This document shows, piece by piece, positions 36,974 to 49,116 of a DNA stretch of 64,000 nt (the stretch's first letter is position 1; each line of letters opens with the position of its first letter). Origin of the DNA: Chelonoidis abingdonii (taxonomy: Eukaryota; Chordata; Testudines; Testudinidae); NCBI RefSeq assembly GCF_003597395.2, contig NC_133774.1:36223138-36287137 (forward strand), in the 5' to 3' direction. Below the pieces are notes generated by a model that worked only from the letters and a program-made list of their open reading frames with translations, was not told the origin of the DNA and searched no databases. Made by a program: the position numbers and the translations under genes.

Positions 36974-37182
36974 GGCTGTGTCTAAACTGGAAAATCTCAG
37001 AAGCAGAGCTCAGAACCAGGCCTAACACTTGTTCAGCTGTAACAGGGTTAACTGAGTGAGCAGGAAAGACCAGTAGCTGCGAGAGCCTTGTCTGCAGTAG
37101 GTGCTACCACCCATACAGCTGAACTGGTGTCAGTGGCTAGGGGAACTTTTTGCAAAGCTTTTCTAGTACAGACATGGTCTGC
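36974..37182. mobile_element. MITE (AGGCTGTGTCTAAACT type)
   Basis: Left end GGCTGTGTCTAAACTGG and right end CTAGTACAGACATGGTCT form an imperfect inverted pair over about 210 bp, as in the other 'tgtagac' MITEs. Diverged. Confidence 0.55.
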
Positions 37183-37832
37183 ATGTCTGGAAAGTTCTCA
37201 TGACCTTTTACATGCCTGTCCACAGTAAAACAAATTTTACTAAACTCAAAGCCCTTCTCTAACCTGCATGTCTAATGAGTAACTTTTGTGCAAGAGGAGG
37301 CATAATCTGAAAGGCAAATTAGCTCCATAGCTGAGTAACACACGATATAAAAACAGGCAGCTACATTATCAAATTGTTCAGCTTTCCAACTCAATGTGCC
37401 AAGGCAACAGCAACCAAAAGGGCTACTGAAAGCATGAATAGTTGCAAGGTGATGTCTATAGTGAACCAACATGGTTACTCACATAATGCTTGAAGAATTA
37501 AAGCTTTTTTTTAAAAAGTCCTGAATATGGCCTTCTGTACTCCAGAGCCTTATTGTGTTTTTGAGAAGCCAGCAGCACTTTACTACAAAGTCCTCACACA
37601 GCTCTCAAGGTATTAAACCAGAGGCTTCCCTCAGATTTGTCAGGAGACAGAGTCTAGCATAAGAGATTAGAGACCTAAGCCTGATCTGTATTGAGTCTGG
37701 CAGGCAGAAGTCTTTGGCTTGAACCCACTGCCAGGCTCAAAGTCCAAAGCATGTACCCAATATAGCTACAGGGCAATGTGTGCTTGTCAGCAGCAGCTGC
37801 TGCTCTGTGTTAGGTCATCACTAGATATTCAG

Positions 37833-38004
37833 CAGAGAATCCTGTGGCACCTTATAGACTAACAGAGGTTTTGGAGCGTGAGCTTTCGTGGGTGAATACC
37901 ACGAAAGCTCACGCTCCAAAACCTCTGTTAGTCTATAAGGTGCCACAGGATTCTCTGCTGCTTTCACAGATCCAGACTAACACGGCTACCCCTCTGATAC
38001 TTGA
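37833..38004 (+). mobile_element. Penelope-like element tail: perfect 61-bp hairpin with 14-bp target duplication
   Basis: Flanked by identical 14-bp direct repeats CACTAGATATTCAG (37819-37832 and 38005-38018). Inside, 37831-37891 and 37899-37959 are exact reverse complements with a 7-base spacer. The 3' end runs on to 'ccagactaacacggctaccc', the tail of turtle Penelope-like elements. The spurious open frames read through the palindrome. Confidence 0.9.
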
Positions 38005-39307
38005 CACTAGATATTCAGTGACAGACTGCTTGCAGCCAGGATCATTAGGTGGTAGGCTACTTAGAAGATATGATCAGCTAAGGATGATTTTTAAAAGAAA
38101 AGAAAGTTTGCTCTGTGTTTAAGGGTTTTTGATTACCTATTTTCAGGGAGCAAGAGAAATTGCTATGCAAATGGGATCTTTAAAAAATAACTTGTAAAAG
38201 GATTAAAGAGGGCACAAACTCAACTTAACATTCTTTATACATCCACCATAAGGACCAGATACATATTCTCACACAAACGGATGTTAATTCCGTTCTCTTC
38301 TGGTTTTGCTGATGTCAATCATTAACATCCATTTAACTTTAAAAAAAAAAAAAAAAAAAGTGGTGTATTTAACAAGTGCAATTTTAAATTAATAGACAAG
38401 GCATGTTGTAGAATTCACCTTGACCCAGCTAACAGAGTAAAGCACAACTTTCCCGAACTACACTAGAGTTTTAAAGTGTGCTACCTACAGGATCTCAGTT
38501 GTAGTGGTGTAAACCCCTCTATACATTGGGGGTGAACAGGGGAGAAAGAGGGCAGATCAAACACACACACTGTGCGTGACTCCCACTAGCAAAAAAATAG
38601 CAGCTTTACAAATCTGCACTATGGTTTGCACCAGCTGGTAACCAATAATGGCAATTTTCCATTTTGACAAGGTCTATGAATGCTGTTCCTTCTCATCTTT
38701 CATCCTCTTTCTCCCATGTCATAATTTTACAAGTCTGGTCTTAGACTGGAGAAGATCTGAATATCTAATGTAAACATTAAGCAGAAAATTTTGTAGAAAC
38801 CCATATACCTTTCATACATAAACCAAAAGGAACACTCCAGGCACAAATCCAATTTTTTTTTGCCTTTGAAGGTTCTTTATTTATGCTTGCCAGATCCGCA
38901 AGCACATCCACTGTGTACCCGTGTTTGTGTAGCACTCAGAGAGCCCTGGATGAAAGAAAGAATGTTTTTACTACTAGCTATGACAAGTTTAACCAAATCA
39001 TAATCCTTTGCTGTTCAATCCTTCTCACTTTTTGAAAGTTATAATATTCACTTGGTCAACAGAATTCAGCTTCTTCTGGGCCTGAGAAGAAGAATTCCAC
39101 CCTGGGTATTTTAAAAGGGCTTTCCAGTACAAAAAGTTAACTTTAAATAAACTCAACACTTCTTGTCAAAACATGGATTTTTTAATTACTCAAGGTTTAT
39201 TATTTTGTTTTGTCATTTAAGAATCTCTAAAAGCAAGGGGTGAAAATAAATGGATTTAACTAGGCAGTTAACTTCAGGTTCTTGCTTAGTAGCACAGTAA
39301 GGAGGAG

Positions 39308-39601
39308 AAACAACGAGGAGTCCTTGTGGCACCTTGGAGACTAAAATCTATTTGGGCATAAGCTTTTGTGGGCTAAAACCCACTTCATCAGATGCATGGA
39401 GTGGAAAAATACAGAAAGCAGTATATGTAGTCCATCTTTTCATGTGCTGCAATATATACTACTTACTGTATTTTTCACTCCATGCATCTGATGAAGTGGG
39501 TTTTAGCCCACAAAAGCTTATGCCCAAATAAATTTGTTAGTCTCCAAGGTGCCACAAGGACTCCTCGTTGTTTTACCTGATACAGACGAACAGGCTACCA
39601 A
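39308..39601 (+). mobile_element. Penelope-like element tail: inverted repeat with target duplication
   Basis: Arms 39309-39414 and 39466-39572 are near-perfect reverse complements (about 106 bp) around a 51-base spacer. The right side continues into 'acctgatacagacgaacagg'. Flanks share TAAGGAGGAG (39298-39307 and 39602-39611), a likely target duplication. Same family as 37833, different subfamily ('ctccttgtggcacc'). Confidence 0.85.
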
Positions 39602-39609
39602 TAAGGAGG

Positions 39610-41980
39610 AGGAATACTGGGTATAGAAGGCATGACTAAGACTAAGATGGGTGATGAGGTATGGGACATTCGTCAGTAAGGAGGCGCAGAAGAAGGAAGT
39701 GTCCATTTGTTCTTCCTCCACTTTCTCCTGCCACTAACTAAACCTTGTAGATTTCACTCACTTGTTCTTCTCCCCTCCATCCCCAATCTCCTCCCGCCCC
39801 TTGCTCCCCAATAAAAATCTTCTTTACTTTCAGAGAATCTCTGGCCAGTCATCTAGATTGCCAACAGTGACCTGTAAGTAGTTTTACTAAACTAGGGTAT
39901 CAAAATGAGATATTCACACCTTGCAATGCTGCTGCTTTGCTTTGAGTCTGGAATGTGAGTAAAGAGATTTATAGTTTAAAATGTTCTGCCTTCAACAGAT
40001 CATTTCATCCTCCTCCCAGTCCCCCACAATCCACCGTTCCACCATTCCCTTCCATGAGCAAGTCCAGTTTTTACTTTAACGCTGATCAGGCCTAGCATCG
40101 CTTTGTTCCAAGATTTAAAATCTATGCCAGCTACTGCTGTACATGTTACGCCCTGGACATTCCCAAATCTCTCTCTTTAGTTCTTAGTCTTCAGCCTCAG
40201 CCAAAACTCCATGTTCCGCTTGTAGCTACACTCATCACAGAAGCACTACCGAAGTGACATTACCTCAACATGCAAAGTTGGAGGTTTTGCAGTGCTTCAT
40301 AAACCTTCACAAGTCCTGCAGAACAGAGATCTGGAAATTCTGGCACGCAAAGCAGACTGCAGTGTCGTCAAACACCACCCTCGCTATAATGGCAAGCCTA
40401 CAGCTAGGATCTGAAAAAGATGCTGAGGCAAGAACAATCTAATCTCATAAGTAAAGTAATACACAGCAAAGAAAGAGCTCCCCCATATGTTTCTTTGTAA
40501 ACAATGAAACAGGACTATACTGGGAATTCACTCTTGCTTCCCATGTGCAGCTGTAAGGAGGCAAAGAAATCATGTTTCTTTCCAGCTATTACATACACTA
40601 TGTGCAGCAACAATAAAGAATTCAGGTGGGTGAAACGTGTGTACCCAAAGCATTTTATAGAACAGGACTGACTCAGACCCCTTCACGCTATAACCAACTT
40701 GCTGTACGCAATCCACTATTTCATATTTATGAATTTTAAGATGTTCAGCTCATTCCACTTGAATTTAGTGATCAAGTAACTCATTTTATGATTTATACAA
40801 AATTTAGAAAGGGGAGAGTCTAAGACATTAATCCATCCTCCTGTCACTATACTACGCATGTTCCCTGCAGTGTGCGCTTTCAGCTTTAAGAACATCTCTA
40901 AGGAAGGGACTCCCACCACTTCCACTGGAAGAGCCATCCAAGAACGTACAATAGACAGAAATCAAGCTGCTATATGATTTCATCTTCCTTTGGTTACTGC
41001 CAAGCTTTACTTGATATTTTAAAAGCCGCTATGAAGATTCCCGAGGTAAGAAGAGCAGGGAGAAAATGACATGTATTTTTGAGTCTTGCTCTTCCCAATT
41101 TCCTTCCATTCTGTGTTCAGTCCAACCTGATTATTCTGTTCAGGTTCTTATAACCACAAACTCATCAGTATGGTATCAAATCATCTTGGGTGCCCAGAAC
41201 TGAAGTATTACAGTCCATATGAGAATCATAAGTACTGTGGAGCAGCCAGTTTATACTGTACCTATTATTTAAAAAAACACCACTCATAACAGTACATATG
41301 GACTCTTTCCAGTCTTCCTGGAGAAGATTCCCGCATTATGAAATTTAAATAAAAAAAAATATTCCTTTGACAAAACCTAAGGGCATTCTCCATCAGAAGC
41401 TACAGAAAGTTGCATTCAGCTACTGTGAACACATCCCCTTCAAGCTTTTCTAGCCTTATTAATAGCTTACTGCATGCACAGAATTCTTTCACTAACTAGA
41501 AGCTGGTTTTAAAATGCAATTTGCAGGATATAAGAGATGCTCACTTAAATAAGATTTAGTTAGAGCAAGTGTTAGGAATGAAAACAGAATTGAAGAATTT
41601 GTACCGGAGACTTCCTCCACTCTTTGAAAAGCCTAACATTATCTATGACTCCACCAGTCGACTAAGAACATGTGGTAAATTTTTATTATTGCAAAAAAAA
41701 AAAAAAAAAAAAGTTCAAAAGGTAAAGTGGTCCAATACTCCATACTAGGAACAGGGGAGGTGGAGGGTGGCGAGGAGGGCTAGGGGGAAGTGAGCAATGA
41801 GGTGGCAAAATTATTTAATCTTGTAACACATTGTCAGCTCTGTACTAGTCTTAAAATTATTGTGACGCAAATTAATAGAGAGATAAGGCAGAGGGAGGGA
41901 CGTGAATTGCCATACAAAGGGAGACTGAAGACCAGGACTGTTTAGCAAGAAGAAACAACAAATAAGGGGACTATGACAAC
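39610..41980. other. Intronic sequence, no recognised feature
   Basis: Contains a 21-base A run (41693-41713). No exon, RNA gene or repeat with definable ends was recognised. Confidence 0.4.
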
Positions 41981-41984
41981 TATA

Positions 41985-42244
41985 TAAAGTACCACCGTCA
42001 GTCAATGTCATTAGGTCGATGCAGCATCTGTGTAGATGTTGCATTGCACACATCGACTGTTACTGCCTTTCAGGAGCCTCCCCACAATGCCCCACACTGA
42101 CAACACAATCTATGCATGCACTCCCAGTGAGGACATGCACCGCTGACACAAGAAGCCAAGTGTATACACAAGCAATTTAATAACTGTGGTGATCGTATGC
42201 AGATATAAGTTAGGTCAACAATTTTGAAGTGTAGACATGGCCTG
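41985..42244. mobile_element. MITE remnant ending AGTGTAGACATGGCCTG
   Basis: Right end 'gaagtgtagacatggcctg' is intact; the interior 'cattaggtcgatgcagcatc' and 'ccccacaatgccccacactg' is typical of the reptilian MITE group. Left end eroded. Confidence 0.6.
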
Positions 42245-42249
42245 AGAAA

Positions 42250-44450
42250 AACAAAAAACTAAGAGCATAATATATTACGCTACTGAATTCATTATCACAA
42301 GGTAACAAGGCCAACGGATAACTAGATACAGACAAGAACATCAGTGTAGACTGGTATTAATCCTCAAGCTTCGAGGCATAAAGTAACTAGTAACAGACAA
42401 GTTACGCAAACTTCTTCCTAATATGTGCACTATAAGGTTTCCAAACACCTTCATCTGGCACTGGCCATTGCTGGAGCCAATATAATTAAACTAGAGGGAC
42501 CTCTGAGCTGATCAGTACAGCGCATATCCATTGACTTATATGGCAATCCCAACGTAAAGTTTGGAAAGGTATCTAAGTTCTCTTCCTCAGTTACATCTAT
42601 AAGGAAGCAGGCTGCAACCTTAACTATTGAGAGAATACATATACATAAAACCTGTTCTTCAAGCAAAAGGTATAATCATGGTATTTACAAGATATGTAGT
42701 ACTACAAACTACCCTTGTTGCTCCAGCCGCTGCCATTTGAAGAGCACATTTAAAAAGCCAACCCACCCAAACACCACCATTTCTCTAAGCTTAGTTACCT
42801 CTTACAAACTCTAATCACCAATTTACAAACCTCACCCTTTAATCAAAACAATTGAGTCATATTCACTTGAGATAATATACTACAGTATCTGACGTGCATT
42901 AAGCAGAGCATAGCAAAGGCATGATTTCCCATTCTGAGAAAACAGCTAACAAGTGCAACAGTTCAAACACTTTGATAAACCATTCTTATCTGAAATGTAA
43001 TGGAGGCTATTTGATGATTGTTTTGAGATGTACAATCAAATTGTTAGGTTATGAATCTCACTAGTATTGCCCAGAAAGCTTCCCAGGAGATAGCAAACTT
43101 GGGGTGGGGGGGTGCGCACGTGCAGGGGAAGAGGAGGAGACCAAAGTTCTGTAAGATACAAAGCTCATTACCCTTTTACAAAAAAAAAAAAAAAAAGTTT
43201 TTCTGTGGGATGGGGTGGTGTGTGTGTACTGTAAGTTCCTAATAGAATATTGCTATTTTAACTAATACTTGACCTTCTGTACATTACCAAGTTTGTTCAT
43301 TCACAAAGGATACAGCATTAGAAATATTTATAACATGTTTAAACTAATTACAAAAATATTGATAAAGTGTGTATGGTGGCAATGGCATGTTCTGCCAGTG
43401 TAATGAAAATTTAGACAGTAAGAGGCTTCACTACAGCACTCTGCTATTAATTCTTTTCTAAGTAGTGGAGTGACAGCTAGATTTTATTTGAAAGTTAATC
43501 ATTTTTACGATTAAAAAAAGTAAGCAGTTACTGTATGTGAGAAAACCTGTTCTATTTTACATTGGTTTTGCAGAAATGCAATATACTTTTACTGTTCCAC
43601 GTTATAGAATAACAAGCCTTTGCCTAAGAAGGCATCTCCCCACAGATCTTGACAAAGAGGCCTCCAAAGCATGCACCACAGCAGTTTGCTGGAAAAAAAA
43701 AAGTTGAGTCAGAGTATTATTTTCAGAAAGTTCCCTTTAGGTGTTTTGATTAAGTTCTCTCTTACCACATGTATCATTAAGCTTCATACCTAGCACGTTA
43801 AAGTTGGCAAAGGAACAAAGGTAGTAGATGCCCTTTAGACAGACAACATGCCACTTATAGACCAGTTTTGCCAAGTCAAATAAGTCTTAATTTAAAAGCA
43901 GCAGACAAAACTCTACACGACCACCCAAACTTTACATATTTTAAACGTCATTCTACATGCCTTCAAAGCAAAGGAGAATTTTAAACTACTGTAAGTCCTT
44001 TAACAGACCCACCTGCCAAAACCCAAAGGAGAAGAGGGGAAAAAAATGAAAAGGAGAGAAAAAAACAACCATACATGAAGAGTTGTCACTTTTGAAATAC
44101 CTAACTGTTCAAAAATGCTTCATACTTCCACTGTTTACAAACAAGAAACTTATGTTACCTATCAATATTTTAAATGATTTTGAAAGCCCTCAGTGATGCT
44201 GTTTTATTGTGTATCTGTTCTATTACTAGAAGTTACAAGAATACTGACAGACATCAAGACATTTATTAGGTAATATGGAGCCAAACATTTGCAGATCTAA
44301 TCTTTACATGAGAGATGGGTATGTCAAAGGCTCCTCTTACTTGGATACATGATAGCAGACACCTTATGGACATGAGCCACTCAGATTATTGGAACTGACT
44401 GTCTGAAGTGACTTACTCCTGTTTGCATGGCCCTAGGCCTCAAGGTCTTG
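42250..44450. other. Intronic sequence, no recognised feature
   Basis: Includes an A run near 43181. No coding or RNA feature seen. Confidence 0.4.
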
Positions 44451-44455
44451 TAGCT

Positions 44456-44595
44456 CAGTGATTCTCAGCCAGCGGTACATGTATCCTTGGGGGTATGCAG
44501 AAGTCCTCCAGAGGATACATCAGCTTGTCTAGTTGCCTAGTTTTACAACAGACTACATAAAAATACTAAATGTCAGTACGAACTAAAATTTCACA
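44456..44595 (+). mobile_element. hAT element left-end fragment
   Basis: Starts CAGTGATTCTCAGCCAGCGG and continues 'ccttgggggtatgcagaag' and 'tagttttacaacagactac', the left part of a common turtle hAT element. It ends where the CR1 fragment begins. Confidence 0.65.
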
Positions 44596-44604
44596 CACAC
44601 ACTT

Positions 44605-45115
44605 TGAGGCCTGAAGGGACCGTTATAATATTCTAGGGAGTCATATTAGACTAACACTGATACAGGACTTCACCAAGCAATTCCTGTATCACCACGTAAC
44701 TTGTATACAGTCCACCATATCCTAGTAAGTTGTTCCAGTGGTTAAATTACCCTCACTAAAAATTTTGCATCTTGTGTCTAGTCTAAATTTGTCTAGCTTC
44801 AGGTTCCAGCCATTGGATATTATCCCCTTGTCTGCTAAATTAGACATGTAGAGGCTTACACGCAGTAATCAAGTCATCACTTATTTACCTCTTCACACTC
44901 TCTTGGGCAAATTAATAGATTCAAAACAAATATTTGTCTCTTGTTGTGAGAGACAAATATTTGTCTCTTGTTGTGTGAGGTATTCCAGACCTCAAGTCAT
45001 TCTTGTAACTCTTTTTTGAACCCTTGTCAATTTCTCAAAATCCTTTTTTGAAGTACCACCAGAACTGGCTACAGTAGCCATCTCACTAATGCAATAAACC
45101 AATGGCATTAAACAA
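44605..45115 (-). mobile_element. CR1 LINE 3' fragment
   Basis: Reverse-orientation CR1 3' region. The minus strand contains the blocks for 'gaagctagacaaatttagac', 'agtgagggtaatttaacc' and the terminal 'cggtcccttcaggcc'. An exact 23-bp sequence is duplicated inside it (44926-44948 and 44953-44975). No open frame. Confidence 0.8.
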
Positions 45116-45222
45116 CATTTTCTGAGATACCAGATAAGGCAATGTCCAAATTTTGGCAGGCCAAAGGGCTCTTCAGGTGTGTGCTCTCTAGTGAAACCAA
45201 GTCAACTCTTCACCTTGTTGGC

Positions 45223-45300
45223 AGGGATTGAGAATTTATGGCATGCATGCCAAAGATGTCACACTAGTTGATTTTTGAATGGCATGCAGACTGTTAATCC
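45223..45300 (+). mobile_element. hAT MITE left-end fragment
   Basis: 'gcagggattgagaatttatg' followed by 'gcatgcatgccaaagatgtc' and 'gttgatttttgaatggcatg' is a diverged left end of a CAGGGGTCGGCAA-type hAT MITE. Confidence 0.55.
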
Positions 45301-45384
45301 AATCAAGTGCACAGCTGGGGATGCACTTCAGTTTCTCCTCTTTTCACCATCATGCCATATTATTAAAAAAAAAATAAAAAAAAT

Positions 45385-46345
45385 TTCCCTCTCACCTCTA
45401 TGGGTGGTATGTGTCTTCCTCAACCTCGGGTCCTCTACCAGAGGCCTGGGAGTTTGAGGGTTCTGCGCAGTATCTTAGCTGTTCCTAGCACTGCACTCTT
45501 CTGGACAGAGAGCTCTGATGTTGTTCCTGGGATCTGTTGGAGCCACTCACCCAGCTTAGAAGTCACAGCCCCGAGTGCTCCTACCACCACTGGGACCACT
45601 TTGGCCTTCACTTTCCACATCCTCTCTAGTTCCTCTTTCAGGCCCTGGTACTTCTCCAGCTTCTCATATTCCTTCTTCCTGATGTTGCTGTCACTTGGCA
45701 CTGCTATATCTATCACCACCGCTGTCTTCTGGTCCTTGTCTATTACCACGATGTCTGGTTGATTGGCCAGTACCTGCCTGTCCGTCTGGATCTGGAAGTC
45801 CCACAGAATCTTAGCCCTGCTATTCTCCACAACCTTCTGTGTAATCTCCCATCTGGTCTTGGGAGGGTCTAGCCCATACGCTGTGCAGATGTTCCTGTAC
45901 ACAATGCCAGCCACTTGGTTGTGCCGTTCAGTGTATGCTGTTCCTGCCTGCATCTTACATCCTGCCACTATGTGTTGGACTGTCTCTGAGGCCTCTCTGC
46001 ACAGTCTGCACCTTGGGTCCTCTCTAGTGTGGTAGACCCCTGCTTCAATGGATCTGGTGCTCAGTGCCTGTTCCTGTGCTGCTATGATCAGTGCCTCAGT
46101 GCTGTCTTTTAGTCCAGCCCTTTCCAGCCACTGGTAGGATTTCCCAATGTCAGCCACCTCAGCTATCTGTCGATGGTACATCCCATGCAGGGTCTTGTCT
46201 TGCCATGGCACTTCTTCTGCTTGGTCTTCCTCCCATGTCTGCTGCTGCCTCAGGCATTCTCTCAGCAGCTCATCTCTGGGGGCCATCTTACTGATGTACT
46301 CCTGGATGTTCCGGGTTTCGTCCAGGACACACACACACACACAGT
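45385..46345 (-). mobile_element. RLE-type LINE (R2/R4-like) 3' part with intact 301-codon frame
   Basis: The minus-strand frame 45435-46340 is open for 301 codons. It encodes the C-terminal region of a non-LTR retrotransposon polyprotein with a restriction-like endonuclease: a zinc-knuckle-like C-x2-C-x7-H-x4-C (CRLCREASETVQHIVAGC), then the endonuclease core PDIVVIDKDQKTAVVIDIA with the PD...D catalytic arrangement, then LEKYQGLKEELERMWKVKAK. The reverse transcriptase is missing: the copy is 5'-truncated at a (TG)n run (46328-46343 on the plus strand). The first Met is not a true start. After the stop about 50 bp of 3' sequence leads to a T/A-rich run. R2-versus-R4 clade assignment is uncertain. 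Confidence 0.85.
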
Positions 46346-46349
46346 CAGT

Positions 46350-47280
46350 TTACCCAAATTTCAACTTATCAAAAACCCTGGTTATCTGAATGAGCAGTGT
46401 TACCCCAATGAGCATCGGGGAAATCGGGATTTATGGTCCTGAGGGTGAAAGGAACAAGGGGATTGCTGCAAAAGGCATGAGCCTGCTTAGTACTTCTTGA
46501 ATGAGGAAAGATAGGAGGAAGAGGGGGAGAATGGGGAAGCTGGGAAAGACCTGAAGCAGGTGCGACTCCCCCTCTGAACCCATCCCACCCCTCTCTCCTG
46601 CTGCCTGTGCCCAGCTCATGTCCATGAAGTGCCTGCCCAGCACCTGGGGACCCTGCTGTAAGGTTGGCCCTGATACCTGGCTCCAGCTCCAACCAAGGAC
46701 GGCCTTGCCCATCAGCTCTGGCTGTGTGCTGGGGTCCCAGCAGCTCCAGTCACTGCCGATCTTGGCTGCAGCATCCCCATGCTGACCTGCCTCTATGCCC
46801 TCCCTCCCCTGCAGGATACTCTGCGGCCGGAAAGGAAAAGGTGCCACCTAGCAGGGGACCACAGGGACTGGAGATGCCCATGAGGGCTTTCTGTTTGGCC
46901 TACTGGGCATCAGCTGTTCCATCCTACTCCCTGCTGCCCCCTCCCTTCTTTCTATCCAGCTTGGAATCTCAGCAACTCTGGTCCCTTTCCCTCCCCAGCT
47001 GCAGGGCATCCTCTGAGCTGGCAGGTGCTGAGTTGGGTGTCTCAAAAGCAGGCCAGTACAGGGATGCTACAGCCAGAACCAGTAGGGCAGTGCATAGGTT
47101 GGAGCTGTTAGGAGCCCCAGAGCAGAGCTGGAGCCAGCTAGTAGTGCTGCTCTTACAACAGAGCCCCCAGAGGGGAGCAGGATGGGAACAGCTGATGCCC
47201 AATAGGCCCAATGTAATGCTTGCAATTGAAGAACACTGCCATATACAGCAGTATCACCACCTCCCTGCTTCTACTTGACA
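46350..47280. repeat. GC-rich repeat with diverged internal inverted symmetry
   Basis: The left edge 'aaaccctggttatctgaatg' recalls Tigger/pogo-type MITE ends. The interior shows inverted blocks such as 'cttggctgcagcatcccc' (46765) facing 'gggatgctacagccagaac' (47061). Open frames on both strands (up to 204 codons) resemble no known protein and reflect base composition. Classification tentative. Confidence 0.45.
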
Positions 47281-47284
47281 TTCC

Positions 47285-48897
47285 CCCTACCTACACATCC
47301 AAGGATTGGCTGAGATCAAATCTATCACATCACACTACGAGCTCAAGTTGAGTTGGTTATCCACCAGAAACTCCCAACAGTGTCTCTGCTTTAAAAAGCA
47401 GTACCCATCCTAAAAGCAAAGCCTATATTCTCAATTCCTAGAAGCAGAACCTACACACGACAGCCAATATATATCATCAGTTTTGCCTGTAATCTGAATG
47501 CATCATCATATATTAGCACAAAAAACTTTCAGATAGTAAAGCTAAGTCATCTTTTTTCTAAGGCCACTTGGTTGCACCTCAAGGTGTGTGAACTCATTAT
47601 CTATGTCAGTGGCATTCTATTAAGTGCCAAACTAATTATCTAGAAGAATCAATCGGTTGACTTCACAAAGAAATAAATCCAGTGACTCAGTTGGAAAACT
47701 GTAAACAGATTTAGTGACCTTAATCTGATATGAAGTAGGTAAGACGTGTTCAGAAAGGTTTTCCCTTGCATATCCTACAAAGGAACATAGTGTACGCTCT
47801 CAATCAGTGTCTGAAGTTCTGGCTTTAAGTCCATGCTTTTACTAAAAAAACAAAACTTGAGAATCTCTTCATTTGAGTTGTTCAAATACAATACTATTGT
47901 GCTTTTTTTTTTTGGCACAATTCCTTATGCTAGTTAAATTATTTGTGTAGAAGGTATCAAGCAGCATATACAAATCTGTTTGCTTTATCAGAGATCTGGA
48001 ATATTAACATAGTAATGTCATGTGCTCTTGAAGTAAAGAAAAAACACAAGAGCACAGAAAGCCAAGAATCACGGAGCTTGCACAAAGTCTTCTGAAGTTG
48101 ATCAGAGTATTGGTTTCAGGAAGCAGGTTTGTAATAAGTCAACAATAAAATCTTTGCAGTTAAGGATATTTCAGGCACTCAGTCTAAAAAGCAGTACATG
48201 GGTATATATATTACTCTTAATTATAAGTTACAATAAGTCCTATAACCTAGCTGTCATAGAAGGCTCAAACATGATTCCCCCTCTCTGAAAGGCAACAAAG
48301 TTTAAGCCTAAATAAGCCGGGGATGGAGAGACCATTTTTAGTTTTTTAAGTTGAAGTCTAAAAGATAAGGAGGAGATGTTTTATACTATCATGCATAGTT
48401 TACATTTTTCTGATGCTATCTTTCATTGCACTTGAAAAATGTGCAAGTACATCTAATCTGCATGTCTGAAATTAGGCAGGTATGTAATTACCATGTTCAC
48501 CTGTGCCCACGCCAGTGGTGGATTTCACACCTGTGCCTGAAAAACTTAATATTTATTGGCCAGTTTGCAGTAGGCTTCCTTAAGGCTTGATAAAGCCTGC
48601 ATCTTTGTGAGAGTCCTGAAATGTGTTACACTTTTCTTTGCAAAAAGGCAGGATGAAAGTATATAATATGAAGTTTCACCTTGATTACTGAGATGAAAAT
48701 TTCAGTTTACTCTATGAATTCCAAATTTCATATTTTAAATATATTAATTTTCTGGTTTTGGAGCTTTATGCTAGTTAATTCCCTCCCTGAAACATTTGTA
48801 GAGCTTTTGTTTAACCATTTTTATGGCATTTGTGTCTATTTTCAGAAGGCAGTCATAAGATCTAGCTTTCTAACTCTGTATAATATGCAGTACAGTG
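47285..48897. other. Intronic sequence downstream of exon 2b
   Basis: AT-rich, with no recognisable exon, RNA gene or repeat with definable ends. Confidence 0.4.
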
Positions 48898-49047
48898 TAA
48901 GGTAAATAAAGTTTTTAAAATGTTTAAGAAACTTCATTTAAAATTAATTAAAATGCAGAGCGCCCTGTTCCGGTGGCAGTGTGAGTGCCACTGAAAATCA
49001 GCTCGTGTGCTGCCTTCGGCACACGTGCCATAGATTGCCTACCCCTG
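48898..49047. mobile_element. hAT MITE right-end fragment, 69 bp from exon 2b donor
   Basis: Right part of the same hAT family as 32417: 'taaataaagtttttaaaatg', 'agtgtgagtgccactgaaaa', 'gctgccttcggcacacgtgc' and the terminus ATTGCCTACCCCTG. The left end is lost. It lies on the intron side just beyond the exon 2b 5' splice site. Confidence 0.8.
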
Positions 49048-49116
49048 ACCTACTGGAACCCTCTTAAGTCTTTCCCCACCACCGGCACACAGATGGCTAG
49101 AAATTTGGCTACTTAC

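Noticed and set aside
37844..38122. 92-codon frame
   Set aside because: Reads through the perfect Penelope-type palindrome; not a gene.
45435..46340. 301-codon open frame as a host gene
   Set aside because: It matches the C-terminal zinc knuckle and restriction-like endonuclease of a LINE, is 5'-truncated at a dinucleotide run and lacks an authentic start.
46664..47278. 204-codon frame
   Set aside because: Low-information Ser/Pro/Leu-rich translation of a GC-rich repeat with overlapping frames on the other strand.
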